Positions 38,748 through 46,706 of a stretch of 64,000 nucleotides of DNA are shown here, in pieces (position 1 is the first letter of the stretch; each line of letters starts with the position of its first letter). The position numbers and the translations under genes were made by a program. Under the pieces are notes generated by a model. The model had not been told where the DNA came from, searched no databases, and saw nothing but the letters and a program-made list of their open reading frames with translations. This DNA is from Rhodospirillales bacterium (GTDB taxonomy: Bacteria; Pseudomonadota; Alphaproteobacteria; Rhodospirillales; Casp-alpha2): positions 62,001 to 126,000 of the forward strand of contig JAEPMA010000002.1 of the NCBI GenBank assembly GCA_017644185.1, given 5' to 3'.

Positions 38748-39509
38748 TCACGGTGCCAGGAAGGGCGCGTATGCACCCGAGTACGCCTGCAGAAACACCA
38801 TCATCATACCCGAGAAACAAACCATCAGCACCCAAATCTGCATACTGATCTGCAACGGCAAACCAAAGAAAAACACCTGCAGGGCCGGCATCAGGCGGCC
38901 CAGGATGCCGAGCGAGAGATAATAGACTAACGCCGTTAGCAGCATCGGAGATGCGAGCTTGAGGCCCAATGTGAACGCATCCGCAAGTGTCACGGCCAGT
39001 ATTTCCGCCATATCCCCGAATGCCAGCGGCGCGCCCGGGCGGAACAACGAAAAGCTCTCGACCACCGCGCGCAACACCATATGGTGCAGATCGGTGGCGA
39101 AGATCGCGACCAGTGCGGCAGTACTGAGGAAACCGGAAATCACCGAACTCTGCTGATTGGCGACAGGATCCTGAACGAGGGCGTTCGCCATCGACGAAAA
39201 ATAAGCGATGAATGTCCCTGCCGCCTGCAGGGCCGATACCATGAAGACCCCGATGCTGGCGAGAAACGCGCCGATCACCACCTCGCCTGCGAGGATCAGA
39301 AACATCGACATCGCGCTTCTGGGCAGCGGCGGAATGTAGGCGGCGAGCACCGGCAACAGCAAGAACGTGACGGCCAGTGCGATTGTAAGTCGGAATCTTG
39401 TCGGGATGTAGCCGGCACTGAAACCCGGCATCAAGGCGAACACGGTGCCGACGCGCGCCATTACTACGATCAGCACCCATATATTGACCTGGAGGAACTG
39501 GTCCAGCAC
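38748..39509 (-). CDS. fliR: Flagellar biosynthetic protein FliR
   Basis: A 253-residue export-gate membrane protein. ARVGTVFALMPGFSAGYIPTRFRLTIALAV and the later GLKLASPMLLTALVYYLSLGILGRLMPALQVFF are diagnostic. I chose a GTG start at 39509 because GGGAGAGG lies just upstream and the product then begins MLDQFLQVNIWVL, as the family does. The frame remains open far upstream across fliQ in another frame, which is a shadow of fliQ. It sits between fliQ and flhB. Confidence 0.93.
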   Translation of the reverse strand: MLDQFLQVNIWVLIVVMARVGTVFALMPGFSAGYIPTRFRLTIALAVTFLLLPVLAAYIPPLPRSAMSMFLILAGEVVIGAFLASIGVFMVSALQAAGTFIAYFSSMANALVQDPVANQQSSVISGFLSTAALVAIFATDLHHMVLRAVVESFSLFRPGAPLAFGDMAEILAVTLADAFTLGLKLASPMLLTALVYYLSLGILGRLMPALQVFFFGLPLQISMQIWVLMVCFSGMMMVFLQAYSGAYAPFLAP

Positions 39510-39529
39510 CTGGCCTCTCCCGCCGCCGG

Positions 39530-39802
39530 CTAGTTGATGCCGAGCGCGATCATCCTGTCGAACAACGTCCGCGAGAATTCCACGACCTCGGTCATCATGA
39601 AGGGCAGGAAAACCATGATCGCGATGAAGATCACGATGATCTTCGGCACGAACGTCAGTGTCATTTCCTGAATGGTGGTGAGCGCCTGAAACAGCGCCAC
39701 GGCGAGACCGATCAGAAGGCCCGCCATCATGATCGGGCCGGCGGTGATCAGCACCACCCAGAGTGCCTCGCGCCCGATTTCCATGACTGCCGTTTCGTTC
39801 AT
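39530..39802 (-). CDS. fliQ: Flagellar biosynthetic protein FliQ
   Basis: A 90-residue export-gate protein with two membrane helices (about 14-36 and 51-73). GREALWVVLITAGPIMMAGLLIGLAVALFQALTTIQEMTLTFVPKI contains the strongly conserved ...QEMTLTFVPK element. Length is normal. It lies 20 bp upstream of the fliR GTG start and 69 bp downstream of fliE. Confidence 0.95.
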   Translation of the reverse strand: MNETAVMEIGREALWVVLITAGPIMMAGLLIGLAVALFQALTTIQEMTLTFVPKIIVIFIAIMVFLPFMMTEVVEFSRTLFDRMIALGIN

Positions 39803-39871
39803 GGTGGATCCCCGCCAAATGACCTGCCGCGGACGACCCGCCCGCGGCAGCGTCGGTCCGGTCCGCCAGGG

Positions 39872-40198
39872 TCAGATCGGCATACGCAGGATTTCTTTGT
39901 ATGCCTCGATCACCTTGTCGCGAACCGCCACCACAGTCTGCAACGTGACTTCGGCTTCCGCAACAGCGGTCACGACCTGGTTGAGGTCGGCCTTGTCATT
40001 CACCCCCTGAATGGAGAGTTGCTCGCTTTTCTCGCCGATCTTAATGGCTTCATCGATGGCGCTGCGCACCAGCGACGCAAATTCGTCGCCGTTGGCCTGC
40101 GGCTCAACCTTGTTGGCACGTCCCCCGAAGGCCTGGCCGTTGGCGACGTCGCCGTATGCCTTGACCGCATTGGCGAAGCCCATAGCTGGATTGCTCAT
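39872..40198 (-). CDS. fliE: Flagellar hook-basal body complex protein FliE
   Basis: A 108-residue basal-body protein that links the MS-ring and the rod. The C-terminal helices SIQGVNDKADLNQVVTAVAEAEVTLQTVVAVRDKVIEAYKEILRMPI are the FliE signature. Its leader contains GAACGGGAA, a word that also precedes flgF and flgG. It follows flgC by 84 bp in the flgB operon. Confidence 0.93.
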   Translation of the reverse strand: MSNPAMGFANAVKAYGDVANGQAFGGRANKVEPQANGDEFASLVRSAIDEAIKIGEKSEQLSIQGVNDKADLNQVVTAVAEAEVTLQTVVAVRDKVIEAYKEILRMPI

Positions 40199-40205
40199 TT
40201 TTCAT

Positions 40206-40221
40206 TTCCCGTTCCAGGTTC
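40206..40221 (-). promoter_or_regulatory. Flagellar leader motif upstream of fliE
   Basis: The plus strand reads TTCCCGTTCCAGGTTC. On the fliE strand this gives GAACGGGAA 8-16 bp before the fliE start. A 16-base match with one difference occurs just after flgH (55608-55623), and GAACGGGAA is shared with the flgF and flgG leaders. The role is unknown. Confidence 0.35.
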
Positions 40222-40282
40222 GCCTGACAGCTTCTCGGCCGGCGCCTGTTTTCTGGGGCCTCGTTCTCGGACCCCGATATTA

Positions 40283-40693
40283 TTAACGCAGCAGATCGAT
40301 CGTGCTCATCAACATAGAGCGCGACGACTTGATGACGTTCAAATTCGCTTCATACGACCGCTGCGCTTCGCGCATATCGGTCATTTCGACCAGCCGGTTG
40401 ACGTTCGGTGTCAGCACATAGCCATCAGCGTCTGCGGCCGGATGGCTCGGCTCGTAACGTCGGCCGAATTCGGACATATCCGGACGCACCTTGTTGACGC
40501 GCACCGTTTCCAATCCGACCTGACGGTCGAGTTCGTTTCTGAAAGTGATGGTCTGACGGCGGTACGGTTTGCCGTTCGGGTCCTGCGGCAGGGAATCGGC
40601 GTTCGCGATGTTCTGCGAGATAACCCGCAGACGCGACCCCTGGACCCTCATACCGGCGCCCGAAATGGCGAATGTCTTGAGTAGATCGTCCAT
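40283..40693 (-). CDS. flgC: Flagellar basal-body rod protein FlgC
   Basis: A 136-residue proximal rod protein exported by the flagellar type III system. The N-terminal rod motif SGAGMRVQGSRLRVISQNIANADSLP and the C-terminal VNRLVEMTDMREAQRSYEANLNVIKSSRSMLMSTIDLLR are complete. It lies 17 bp downstream of flgB. Confidence 0.96.
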   Translation of the reverse strand: MDDLLKTFAISGAGMRVQGSRLRVISQNIANADSLPQDPNGKPYRRQTITFRNELDRQVGLETVRVNKVRPDMSEFGRRYEPSHPAADADGYVLTPNVNRLVEMTDMREAQRSYEANLNVIKSSRSMLMSTIDLLR

Positions 40694-40710
40694 TTTACCC
40701 TCGTCGTCCT

Positions 40711-41115
40711 TTAACGCGACCTGACGGCTTCGGTGATCATCGACAGGTGTTTTTTGTACAGTTGCGTGACCAGTTTGTGTTTGGTGTGGGTCTCGTTGAC
40801 CTTGGCCATCTGCTCTTCGAGGATGACCGAGTTGCCGCCCGGTGACGTTTCGAAGGGATGGCGCTCTCGCTGCTCGGCGAAATCACGGATTCGTTTGCGC
40901 CGGCCTGGCTGATGTGACGCGTCGGTCACATCCATGTTCAGCTGAATCTTCTCCTGGCGCAGGATTTCCTTGAACTGGAAAGGTTTGAGGTCATGCGCCC
41001 GATATCTCGGCGTGTCAGCGTTGGCGATGTTTTGGGCAAGCACTTCCTGACGCTGGGTCAGCCAGCCAAGCCGGCTTTTAACCGCCGCAAACAGGGTCAT
41101 TTTATTGACATCCAT
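40711..41115 (-). CDS. flgB: Flagellar basal-body rod protein FlgB
   Basis: A 134-residue proximal rod protein. The typical N-terminus VKSRLGWLTQRQEVLAQNIANADTPRYRAHDLKPF and the C-terminal NETHTKHKLVTQLYKKHLSMITEAV are present. The ATG at 41115 gives the normal family length; the frame is open to 41259 but those 48 residues are not family-like. It is the first gene of the minus-strand series flgB-flgC-fliE-fliQ-fliR-flhB. Confidence 0.94.
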   Translation of the reverse strand: MDVNKMTLFAAVKSRLGWLTQRQEVLAQNIANADTPRYRAHDLKPFQFKEILRQEKIQLNMDVTDASHQPGRRKRIRDFAEQRERHPFETSPGGNSVILEEQMAKVNETHTKHKLVTQLYKKHLSMITEAVRSR

Positions 41116-41215
41116 ACCCCGTGTCCCTTCAACCGCGTCCCATGCCCCACCGGTTGATGAGGCCGCTGACGGATTTCCCGCCGATTTCCTAATGGGCATT
41201 ATCTGCCGGGTTTCC

Positions 41216-41240
41216 TTAACAAGTGGTGAATCTTTGTTAA
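41216..41240. promoter_or_regulatory. Inverted TTAACAA sites between flgB and the fhlB-like gene
   Basis: TTAACAA-N11-TTGTTAA is a perfect inverted repeat in the divergent promoter region. A third TTGTTAA is at 41283-41289. TTAA-type half-sites recall the CtrA box (TTAA-N7-TTAA), but the spacing differs. Candidate regulator-binding region. Confidence 0.4.
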
Positions 41241-41305
41241 CGATATTTGGCTCATTCAACTCAAATCCCGGGGATTTATCGTTTGTTAAACCGCATCGGC
41301 GAGGG

Positions 41306-41320
41306 TTAGCCTTCCATTAA
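41306..41320. promoter_or_regulatory. CtrA-box-like site
   Basis: TTAGCCTTCCATTAA matches TTAA-N7-TTAA with one mismatch. It lies in the intergenic region shared by flgB and the fhlB-like gene. CckA, the kinase feeding CtrA, is encoded in the same gene series. Confidence 0.35.
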
Positions 41321-41371
41321 GCGTGACCGTCGCGAATGCGGACTTATCGGACGCAGCATGGGGAGGCACGG

Positions 41372-41725
41372 TTGGGACGCACCGACGATCTGACACAGAC
41401 AAATATGAGGCCGCCACCGCCGACGGAACGCGCGGTATCCGTCGCCCTCAAGGAACAAGACAAAGGCAAGGCCCCAAAGGTTATCGCTGCCGGGCGCGGC
41501 ACGGTCGCCGAGCAGATTCTCGCCATTGCCTTCGCCCACGGCATCAAAGTGCGCGAGGACGCCGACCTCGCGGAGCTTCTCTCTGTCATCGATATCGACA
41601 GCGAGATCCCTCTCGAAGCCTTCACTGCGGTCGCCGAAATCCTCAGGTATGTGTATCTTGCCAACAGTGGTGCGGACGGCGACGATGCACCGTTGGCTGA
41701 GGATTGGATACGCGGCGGTTCGTAA
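41372..41725 (+). CDS. FhlB-like protein (homologue of the FlhB cytoplasmic domain)
   Basis: About 117 residues. From ERAVSVALKEQ to the end it follows the C-terminal domain of FlhB after its cleavage site (compare AVALKYD...LARALHASVELDEEIPPEHFVAVAEVIGYV in FlhB with AVSVALKEQ...LAELLSVIDIDSEIPLEAFTAVAEILRYV here), but it has no membrane part and no NPTH. FhlB proteins can substitute for the FlhB C-terminal fragment in export switching. The start is uncertain: TTG at 41372 directly follows GGGGAGG and is preferred; ATG at 41336 or 41405 are alternatives. First of four plus-strand flagellar genes. Confidence 0.75.
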   Translation: MGRTDDLTQTNMRPPPPTERAVSVALKEQDKGKAPKVIAAGRGTVAEQILAIAFAHGIKVREDADLAELLSVIDIDSEIPLEAFTAVAEILRYVYLANSGADGDDAPLAEDWIRGGS

Positions 41726-41756
41726 TGCCGACACATGCGAAACAAGGAACGAAATC

Positions 41757-42029
41757 ATGAGCGACACCTCCGAAAACGGCGCGGCTCCCGACTATATGAA
41801 GGAGATCGAGGACCTGACCAAGCTGGTGGAAAGCGGCCACCAGTTGATCAAGGACGGTAACCATATAGATCTCACCAATCTGGAAGAACCGATCGCCGAC
41901 CTGTGCCGCAGGCTTGCCGAAACACCCCCCGAAAACCCGGAAGCGGTGACCATGGCAATCCAGCATTTGGTACATCGTCTCGGCGCGCTCAGCGAAGCTC
42001 TGCAAGCGCAATCGCAAGCCAACAACTAG
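41757..42029 (+). CDS. Small acidic hypothetical protein in the fliOP operon
   Basis: A 90-residue acidic, probably all-helical protein that I do not recognise. Features: DYMKEIEDLTKLVESGHQLI, a middle CRRLAETPPENPEAV and a C-terminal MAIQHLVHRLGALSEALQAQSQ helix. No signal peptide or membrane segment. AAGGAAC precedes the ATG. It lies between the FhlB-like gene (31 bp) and fliO (12 bp), so a role in flagellar export or its control is an inference from position; a small chaperone is one possibility. Confidence 0.7.
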   Translation: MSDTSENGAAPDYMKEIEDLTKLVESGHQLIKDGNHIDLTNLEEPIADLCRRLAETPPENPEAVTMAIQHLVHRLGALSEALQAQSQANN

Positions 42030-42041
42030 GCGGCACCAATC

Positions 42042-42386
42042 ATGGGCATGGACGGCTACCTTCGCTTCGTTCTGGCGCTGATCTTCGTGATCGCGCTGAT
42101 CGGTGTATTTGCCGTCATCTTCCGTCGCCTTGGTTTCGGGTTCCCGTCCCACGCCATCAAATCCGGCGGTGATCGCCGCATCCGTGTGGTCGAGGTGGCG
42201 CCCTTGGACTCCCGCCGAAAATTGGTGCTCGTGCAACGTGACGAGGTCGAACATCTGTTGGTGATCAGCCCAACCACGGAAGTCGTGATCGAACGGAACA
42301 TCAGAAGTGGCGCCAGCTTCCGTGACGCCCTGGATGCGGCGCAAGACGACGACGAGATCGCCGAGACCGGGGACGGCAAAGCATGA
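42042..42386 (+). CDS. fliO: Flagellar biosynthetic protein FliO
   Basis: A 114-residue membrane protein that helps assemble the FliP ring. One N-terminal helix (residues about 5-26, LRFVLALIFVIALIGVFAVIF) is followed by a small cytoplasmic beta domain (RRIRVVEVAPLDSRRKLVLVQRDEVEHLLVISPTTEVVIE) that is typical of FliO. Its stop overlaps the fliP start by four bases (ATGA). Confidence 0.9.
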   Translation: MGMDGYLRFVLALIFVIALIGVFAVIFRRLGFGFPSHAIKSGGDRRIRVVEVAPLDSRRKLVLVQRDEVEHLLVISPTTEVVIERNIRSGASFRDALDAAQDDDEIAETGDGKA

Positions 42387-43141
42387 AACTGAAGGCGTTC
42401 CTGATCACTTACGGCATCAGCGCCACGGCACTCACGATTGCCGTCCTACTCGGCGCCGGCGATGCCATGGCGCAGAGCTTCAACCTTGATCTCGGCCCCG
42501 GCGGGGGTGAAGCGACGGCGCGCATCGTCCAGCTTGTCGCCCTTATCACGATTCTTTCGCTCGCCCCGTCAATCCTGGTGATGGTGACTTCGTTCGTACG
42601 CATCATCGTCGTGCTGTCGTTCCTGCGGACGGCGATGGGGACCCAGCAGACTCCGCCCAACCAGGTGCTGGTCAGTTTGGCACTGTTCGTGACCGCATTC
42701 ATCATGATGCCGACGTTCGAGCAGGCTTACGACAATGGGATTGAGCCGTTAATCGCCGGGCAGATCGACGAGTTCGACGCCTTCGAGCGGTCGGTTCAGC
42801 CGTTTCGGGAATTCATGCTACGCCACGTACGCGAGCAAGATCTCGAATTGTTCGTCGACATCAGCGGCACCGAAGTCGACCAGGCCCGTGAACAAATGCC
42901 GATGCGGGTCCTGATCCCGTCGTTCATGATTTCGGAACTGAGACGCGCGTTCGAGATCGGCTTTCTGATCTTCGTACCTTTCCTGATCATCGATATGGTC
43001 GTCGCGTCAGTGCTGATGGCGATGGGCATGATGATGCTGCCGCCGATCATCATCGCCCTGCCTTTCAAGATCATCTTTTTCGTGCTGGTCGACGGCTGGT
43101 ACATCATCGTCGGCTCGCTGGTCAGAAGCTTCGGCGGCTAG
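42383..43141 (+). CDS. fliP: Flagellar type III export pore protein FliP
   Basis: A 252-residue core subunit of the export gate. A cleavable signal peptide (about residues 1-31, ending AMAQS) precedes four membrane helices. RIVQLVALITILSLAPSILVMVTSFVRIIVVLSFLR and the C-terminal ALPFKIIFFVLVDGWYIIVGSLVRSF are diagnostic. It is translationally coupled to fliO and converges with the large TPR gene. Confidence 0.97.
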   Translation: MKLKAFLITYGISATALTIAVLLGAGDAMAQSFNLDLGPGGGEATARIVQLVALITILSLAPSILVMVTSFVRIIVVLSFLRTAMGTQQTPPNQVLVSLALFVTAFIMMPTFEQAYDNGIEPLIAGQIDEFDAFERSVQPFREFMLRHVREQDLELFVDISGTEVDQAREQMPMRVLIPSFMISELRRAFEIGFLIFVPFLIIDMVVASVLMAMGMMMLPPIIIALPFKIIFFVLVDGWYIIVGSLVRSFGG

Positions 43142-43154
43142 CGGCGAACTCCCG

Positions 43155-46100
43155 TCAGTTCAACGACGACAATGGCACGCCTTCCTTGAGCTTGTCCCGG
43201 TAGGCTGTCAGGAACGTTTCCGCCTCCTGCACCTTCGCGGTTACCCGCTCCGGTGCCAGCATGCCGACTGAGGCGGGTGTGGTCACCAGTTCGAAGGCCT
43301 CGGCGAACTTGGTCTGGGCCATTGCCGGGCCGAACTCGCTCTTGATCTGGCTGACGGCCCGTTCGCCCCCCGCGTTTGTGAGGGCGATCGCATAGTTGAT
43401 CAGCCGTGTCGCCTGCACGTCATCAACGGGTTCATTCGCCTTGGCGCCCGAAAGCTTGACCAGCAGCCTCAGCGATTTCGCTGCTTCACGCCAATCGGCG
43501 TTCTTCCAGTATATCTCGGTCCTGAGAAGCTCGGCGTTCTCGCTTTCGTCATCCGCCAACAACGCCAACGCATCGCCTGAGCGTTTGAGCCCGGTCAGCA
43601 CCTGAGCCCGCAGATGCCGGCGTTGCGTTGCAACTTCAGCAGGCAGGTTCGGGATATTGGTGCCGTCCAGCACCTCAAGGGCCGGCTGAAAATCCTCGGC
43701 AAGCGCGTAGATCAGTGCAAGGCGCGCTCCGACCTGTGCTTTCTGTTCTCCTTCGAGACGGAACTGGACTTGCGCCTTAAGAAGATTTGCAGCGCGATCC
43801 AGCAGATCGACCTGAACCAATTTATCGGCAAGATTTCGGATCATCTCGTCACCGCGCGCACCGGCGGGTGTCAGTTCCTTGAACTCATCATAGATCGCGA
43901 TCGCCTTAACAGGATCCAAAGCATCCGCCTCGTTACCCAAGAACATGGCGTTAAAGGTGTCGCTCATCTGTTTGGTGATTTCAGGGGCTTGTTCGAAGTC
44001 CCGAAAATGTGTGGCCGCCTGCTTGAGTGTCGAGAGCCCTTCCCGGTAAAAACCCTCATCCAAATAGAGCGAACCTAACCGCCGCAGGTTGTCGAACTCC
44101 ATCTTGTCACCGCGCCAGGCAAAGCGAAGTTTCTCGTATTCCTCGATCGCGTCACGATGATCGATGCGCCGCAACTTCATCAGCATTTCAGTGCGTGCCA
44201 CCCGCGCCCGCGCACGCGACGGCCGATGATCACTTTCCAGGACTTCTTCCCATGCGGTGATCGCTGCTTCGAAATTGCCGTCCAATTCCATCAACTTCCC
44301 TTCGGCGTACTTCAACATCGCCTGTTCGTTCTTGGTCGGGTTCTCCAGGTTGAGCGCATCGAGGAACAGTTTAGCCCCCTGGCCGTCACCTGTTTCCGCG
44401 GCGACTTCGGCGATCAGAATGCCGAGCGGCATCTTCAGCGCGCGGGGATAATCGCGTGCGATGGACCCGGTGAAGCGAAGATCGCGGGCCGAACCGATAC
44501 GGTCGCCTAACACGGCGCGCGTCGCTGCCGCCCAAAGACGCCCCTCGTCGTTGTCATTGAGGCTTTCGTGGTTAAAGTCTTCCAGGGCTTCCGCATAACG
44601 CCCGAGCAGGAATTGCGCGCCCCCGCGCATCACCCGGACTGATGGGTCGTTTTCCAGCAACGGAACGTCGTCGATGGCGACCCGAAGCACACCAAGTGTC
44701 TCCGGCGCATATGCATTGGCGAAGAAATACTTCGCGAGTTCGAGGCGGGCCGCTCCTTTTTCGCGGTTCGGCGCGTCGGCGACGGTCGCTTCAAACTGGC
44801 GGCGGCGGACACGGAACTGTTCCGCCGTAGCCGCATATTTCTCCAGATCCTGAAGCGCCGTGACCATCGCGCGGGACGCGGCGAGTTGCGCATGGGCGGC
44901 GGCGTCATCGGAGACGTTGGTGATCGCGAGACGAACGCCGGAACTGCCAATCTCAACCCCTTGTCTCAGCGCGCGCACCCGGAGATCGTCGATCACCGGA
45001 TTGATGACGACACCTTGCGCCGCAGGCTGGATCGAGAACTGCGGGAACGTGAACTGTCGTCCCACCGCCTGTCCCAGCGGGATCACCGGGACAACGACGA
45101 AGTTGTCGCCGATATTCGGGTCGGCAATGGCAATCGGCCGACCGGGCTCGGGCACGGCGATAAAGACGCGAGCACCGACCGGCGAATTGGGCTGGGCATT
45201 GACCTCCAACGCCGCCTGGGGGGCCATTTGTCTTGGTGCGAAGTCGATAATCCAAGCAAGGCCGTCGCGCTTGACCGCCGGGTTATAGCGTTGCGACGTG
45301 CGGATGCGCAGTACCGTCGCTGCTTCGTTCGGCACCTGCAGGATTTCGAAGGCCCCCTCGCCCGCCTGCACTTGCAGGGCGGCAGTATCGACAGTCGTCG
45401 GCTTGTCGAAGACGATCCAGATCGCGCCACCGCGTCGGAACGTCGCTGCGGCCACCGGCTCATCGAAATCGAAACGGAACGCGAGTTGATCCTGACCCGG
45501 CGTTGCCGAGGCCCGAGCCGCCCCGGGCGCGCCCTCCGCGAAGGGCGCCTGCGCACGCGGCGACAGCTCTTGTGAGATTTCCTCGGGCGCCCCGGGTGCC
45601 GCAACCGGTGCCGGGGCAACGGCAGCCGGCCGGTTGCCGTCAGGCGTCAGGGCGCGCGGCTGGCCATCCTGTTGGGCATCGCCTGCTCGCTCAGTCTCGA
45701 GCCGCACCGGCGCACCGGTGCTTTCGGATGTCGTTTCGGGCGCCGCCGGCGGCGGTGTCGCCTCGGCGGTCTCGACCGGTTGGGCTGGCTCGGGTCGCGG
45801 CGCCTCCTCACTCGTCGTCGGCGATGTGGCTGCCGGTATCTGTGCTGGCGGGGGTGACTGGTTTGTAGCGGCCGCTGTCGGCAAGCTGACCGGGCCATCG
45901 CCGCCGGTCGGATTGCGAACGTCGATGACGACTTTGGAACCTGACAAGAAATCGCGGATCGTCGAGGTCGCCGGCACAGCCATGGTCACGGTCGTCGCAC
46001 CGTCGTTGAATGAGGTGCGCGCACCGCCGATCAGGCGCACACCGCCGCTCGCGAGCGCGCCAATCGAAAGCCGTGCCGGGCGCTGGAACCGAACGGTTAC

Positions 46101-46706
46101 GACCCCGCCATCGTTACTTGCCTGGTAGGGCGTGTTCTCTTCGAAGTCGAAAACCACACGGGTATAATCCGGGTGTTCGCCGGTACGCACCCGAATTTCC
46201 GGGGCGTCCTCGGGAACGGCCTGCGCACTCGCCTTAGCCCTGCTCTCCGTGACAGGTTCGACCGGCACGTCGATAGGACCGCCCTCAGCTGTCTTCTTCG
46301 ACGCGGGTGGCAACGACTTAGCGGCGGTCTTTTCATTTCTCAAAAGTTCAATGGTGACCCCGGTCCCCGTATAGAACGCGAAGACCTCAGCCGGCTGCTT
46401 GAGGCTGAAACTCACCGAGCGGCCGTCACTACCGGGCGCCGGGTCGGCAACCAGATCGGGTAACTCACGCGCCAGGTTTGCGAAGTCACCTTCGATCGGC
46501 CGGGAGAAGCTGACCGTCAGACGGTCTCCGTCGAGTTTGTGCCTGTGGGCGACGGGGACTTGCCAGGCGAACGTAATCAGCGTCGACTTACCCGATTGCT
46601 CGACCCGGACCGGCACCCGCTCGGCCGAGGCTGTGGTTGCACCGAGCATTACACAAAAAGCGCCGAATAAGACCGCCAATCGATATTTGCGGAATATACC
46701 CCTCAT
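43155..46706 (-). CDS. Large periplasmic TPR protein of the motor operon
   Basis: An 1183-residue protein. A signal peptide (residues 1-28, ending TASA) leads into several beta-rich, AMIN-like segments (around 30-125, 165-265 and 410-490, for example HPDYTRVVFDFEENTPYQ) separated by a Pro/Ala-rich linker (about 270-400). The C-terminal 600 residues are a helical repeat array of TPR type (ALEDFNHESLNDNDEGRLWAAATRAVL, AMLKYAEGKLMELDGNFEAAITAWEEVL). Its start shares one base with the motB stop (TGATG), so it is co-translated with the stator genes. A scaffold role at the motor is inferred. The precise family is not recognised. Confidence 0.85.
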   Translation of the reverse strand: MRGIFRKYRLAVLFGAFCVMLGATTASAERVPVRVEQSGKSTLITFAWQVPVAHRHKLDGDRLTVSFSRPIEGDFANLARELPDLVADPAPGSDGRSVSFSLKQPAEVFAFYTGTGVTIELLRNEKTAAKSLPPASKKTAEGGPIDVPVEPVTESRAKASAQAVPEDAPEIRVRTGEHPDYTRVVFDFEENTPYQASNDGGVVTVRFQRPARLSIGALASGGVRLIGGARTSFNDGATTVTMAVPATSTIRDFLSGSKVVIDVRNPTGGDGPVSLPTAAATNQSPPPAQIPAATSPTTSEEAPRPEPAQPVETAEATPPPAAPETTSESTGAPVRLETERAGDAQQDGQPRALTPDGNRPAAVAPAPVAAPGAPEEISQELSPRAQAPFAEGAPGAARASATPGQDQLAFRFDFDEPVAAATFRRGGAIWIVFDKPTTVDTAALQVQAGEGAFEILQVPNEAATVLRIRTSQRYNPAVKRDGLAWIIDFAPRQMAPQAALEVNAQPNSPVGARVFIAVPEPGRPIAIADPNIGDNFVVVPVIPLGQAVGRQFTFPQFSIQPAAQGVVINPVIDDLRVRALRQGVEIGSSGVRLAITNVSDDAAAHAQLAASRAMVTALQDLEKYAATAEQFRVRRRQFEATVADAPNREKGAARLELAKYFFANAYAPETLGVLRVAIDDVPLLENDPSVRVMRGGAQFLLGRYAEALEDFNHESLNDNDEGRLWAAATRAVLGDRIGSARDLRFTGSIARDYPRALKMPLGILIAEVAAETGDGQGAKLFLDALNLENPTKNEQAMLKYAEGKLMELDGNFEAAITAWEEVLESDHRPSRARARVARTEMLMKLRRIDHRDAIEEYEKLRFAWRGDKMEFDNLRRLGSLYLDEGFYREGLSTLKQAATHFRDFEQAPEITKQMSDTFNAMFLGNEADALDPVKAIAIYDEFKELTPAGARGDEMIRNLADKLVQVDLLDRAANLLKAQVQFRLEGEQKAQVGARLALIYALAEDFQPALEVLDGTNIPNLPAEVATQRRHLRAQVLTGLKRSGDALALLADDESENAELLRTEIYWKNADWREAAKSLRLLVKLSGAKANEPVDDVQATRLINYAIALTNAGGERAVSQIKSEFGPAMAQTKFAEAFELVTTPASVGMLAPERVTAKVQEAETFLTAYRDKLKEGVPLSSLN

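Noticed and set aside
39530-39818. A longer FliR start at 39818
   Set aside because: The extra 103 residues are the wrong-frame reading of fliQ. The GTG at 39509 with GGGAGAGG gives a normal FliR.
41101-41340. A sigma-54 promoter for flgB or the fhlB-like gene
   Set aside because: No GG-N10-GC pair with acceptable flanks was found on either strand; TGGCTCATTCAACTC lacks the -12 GC.
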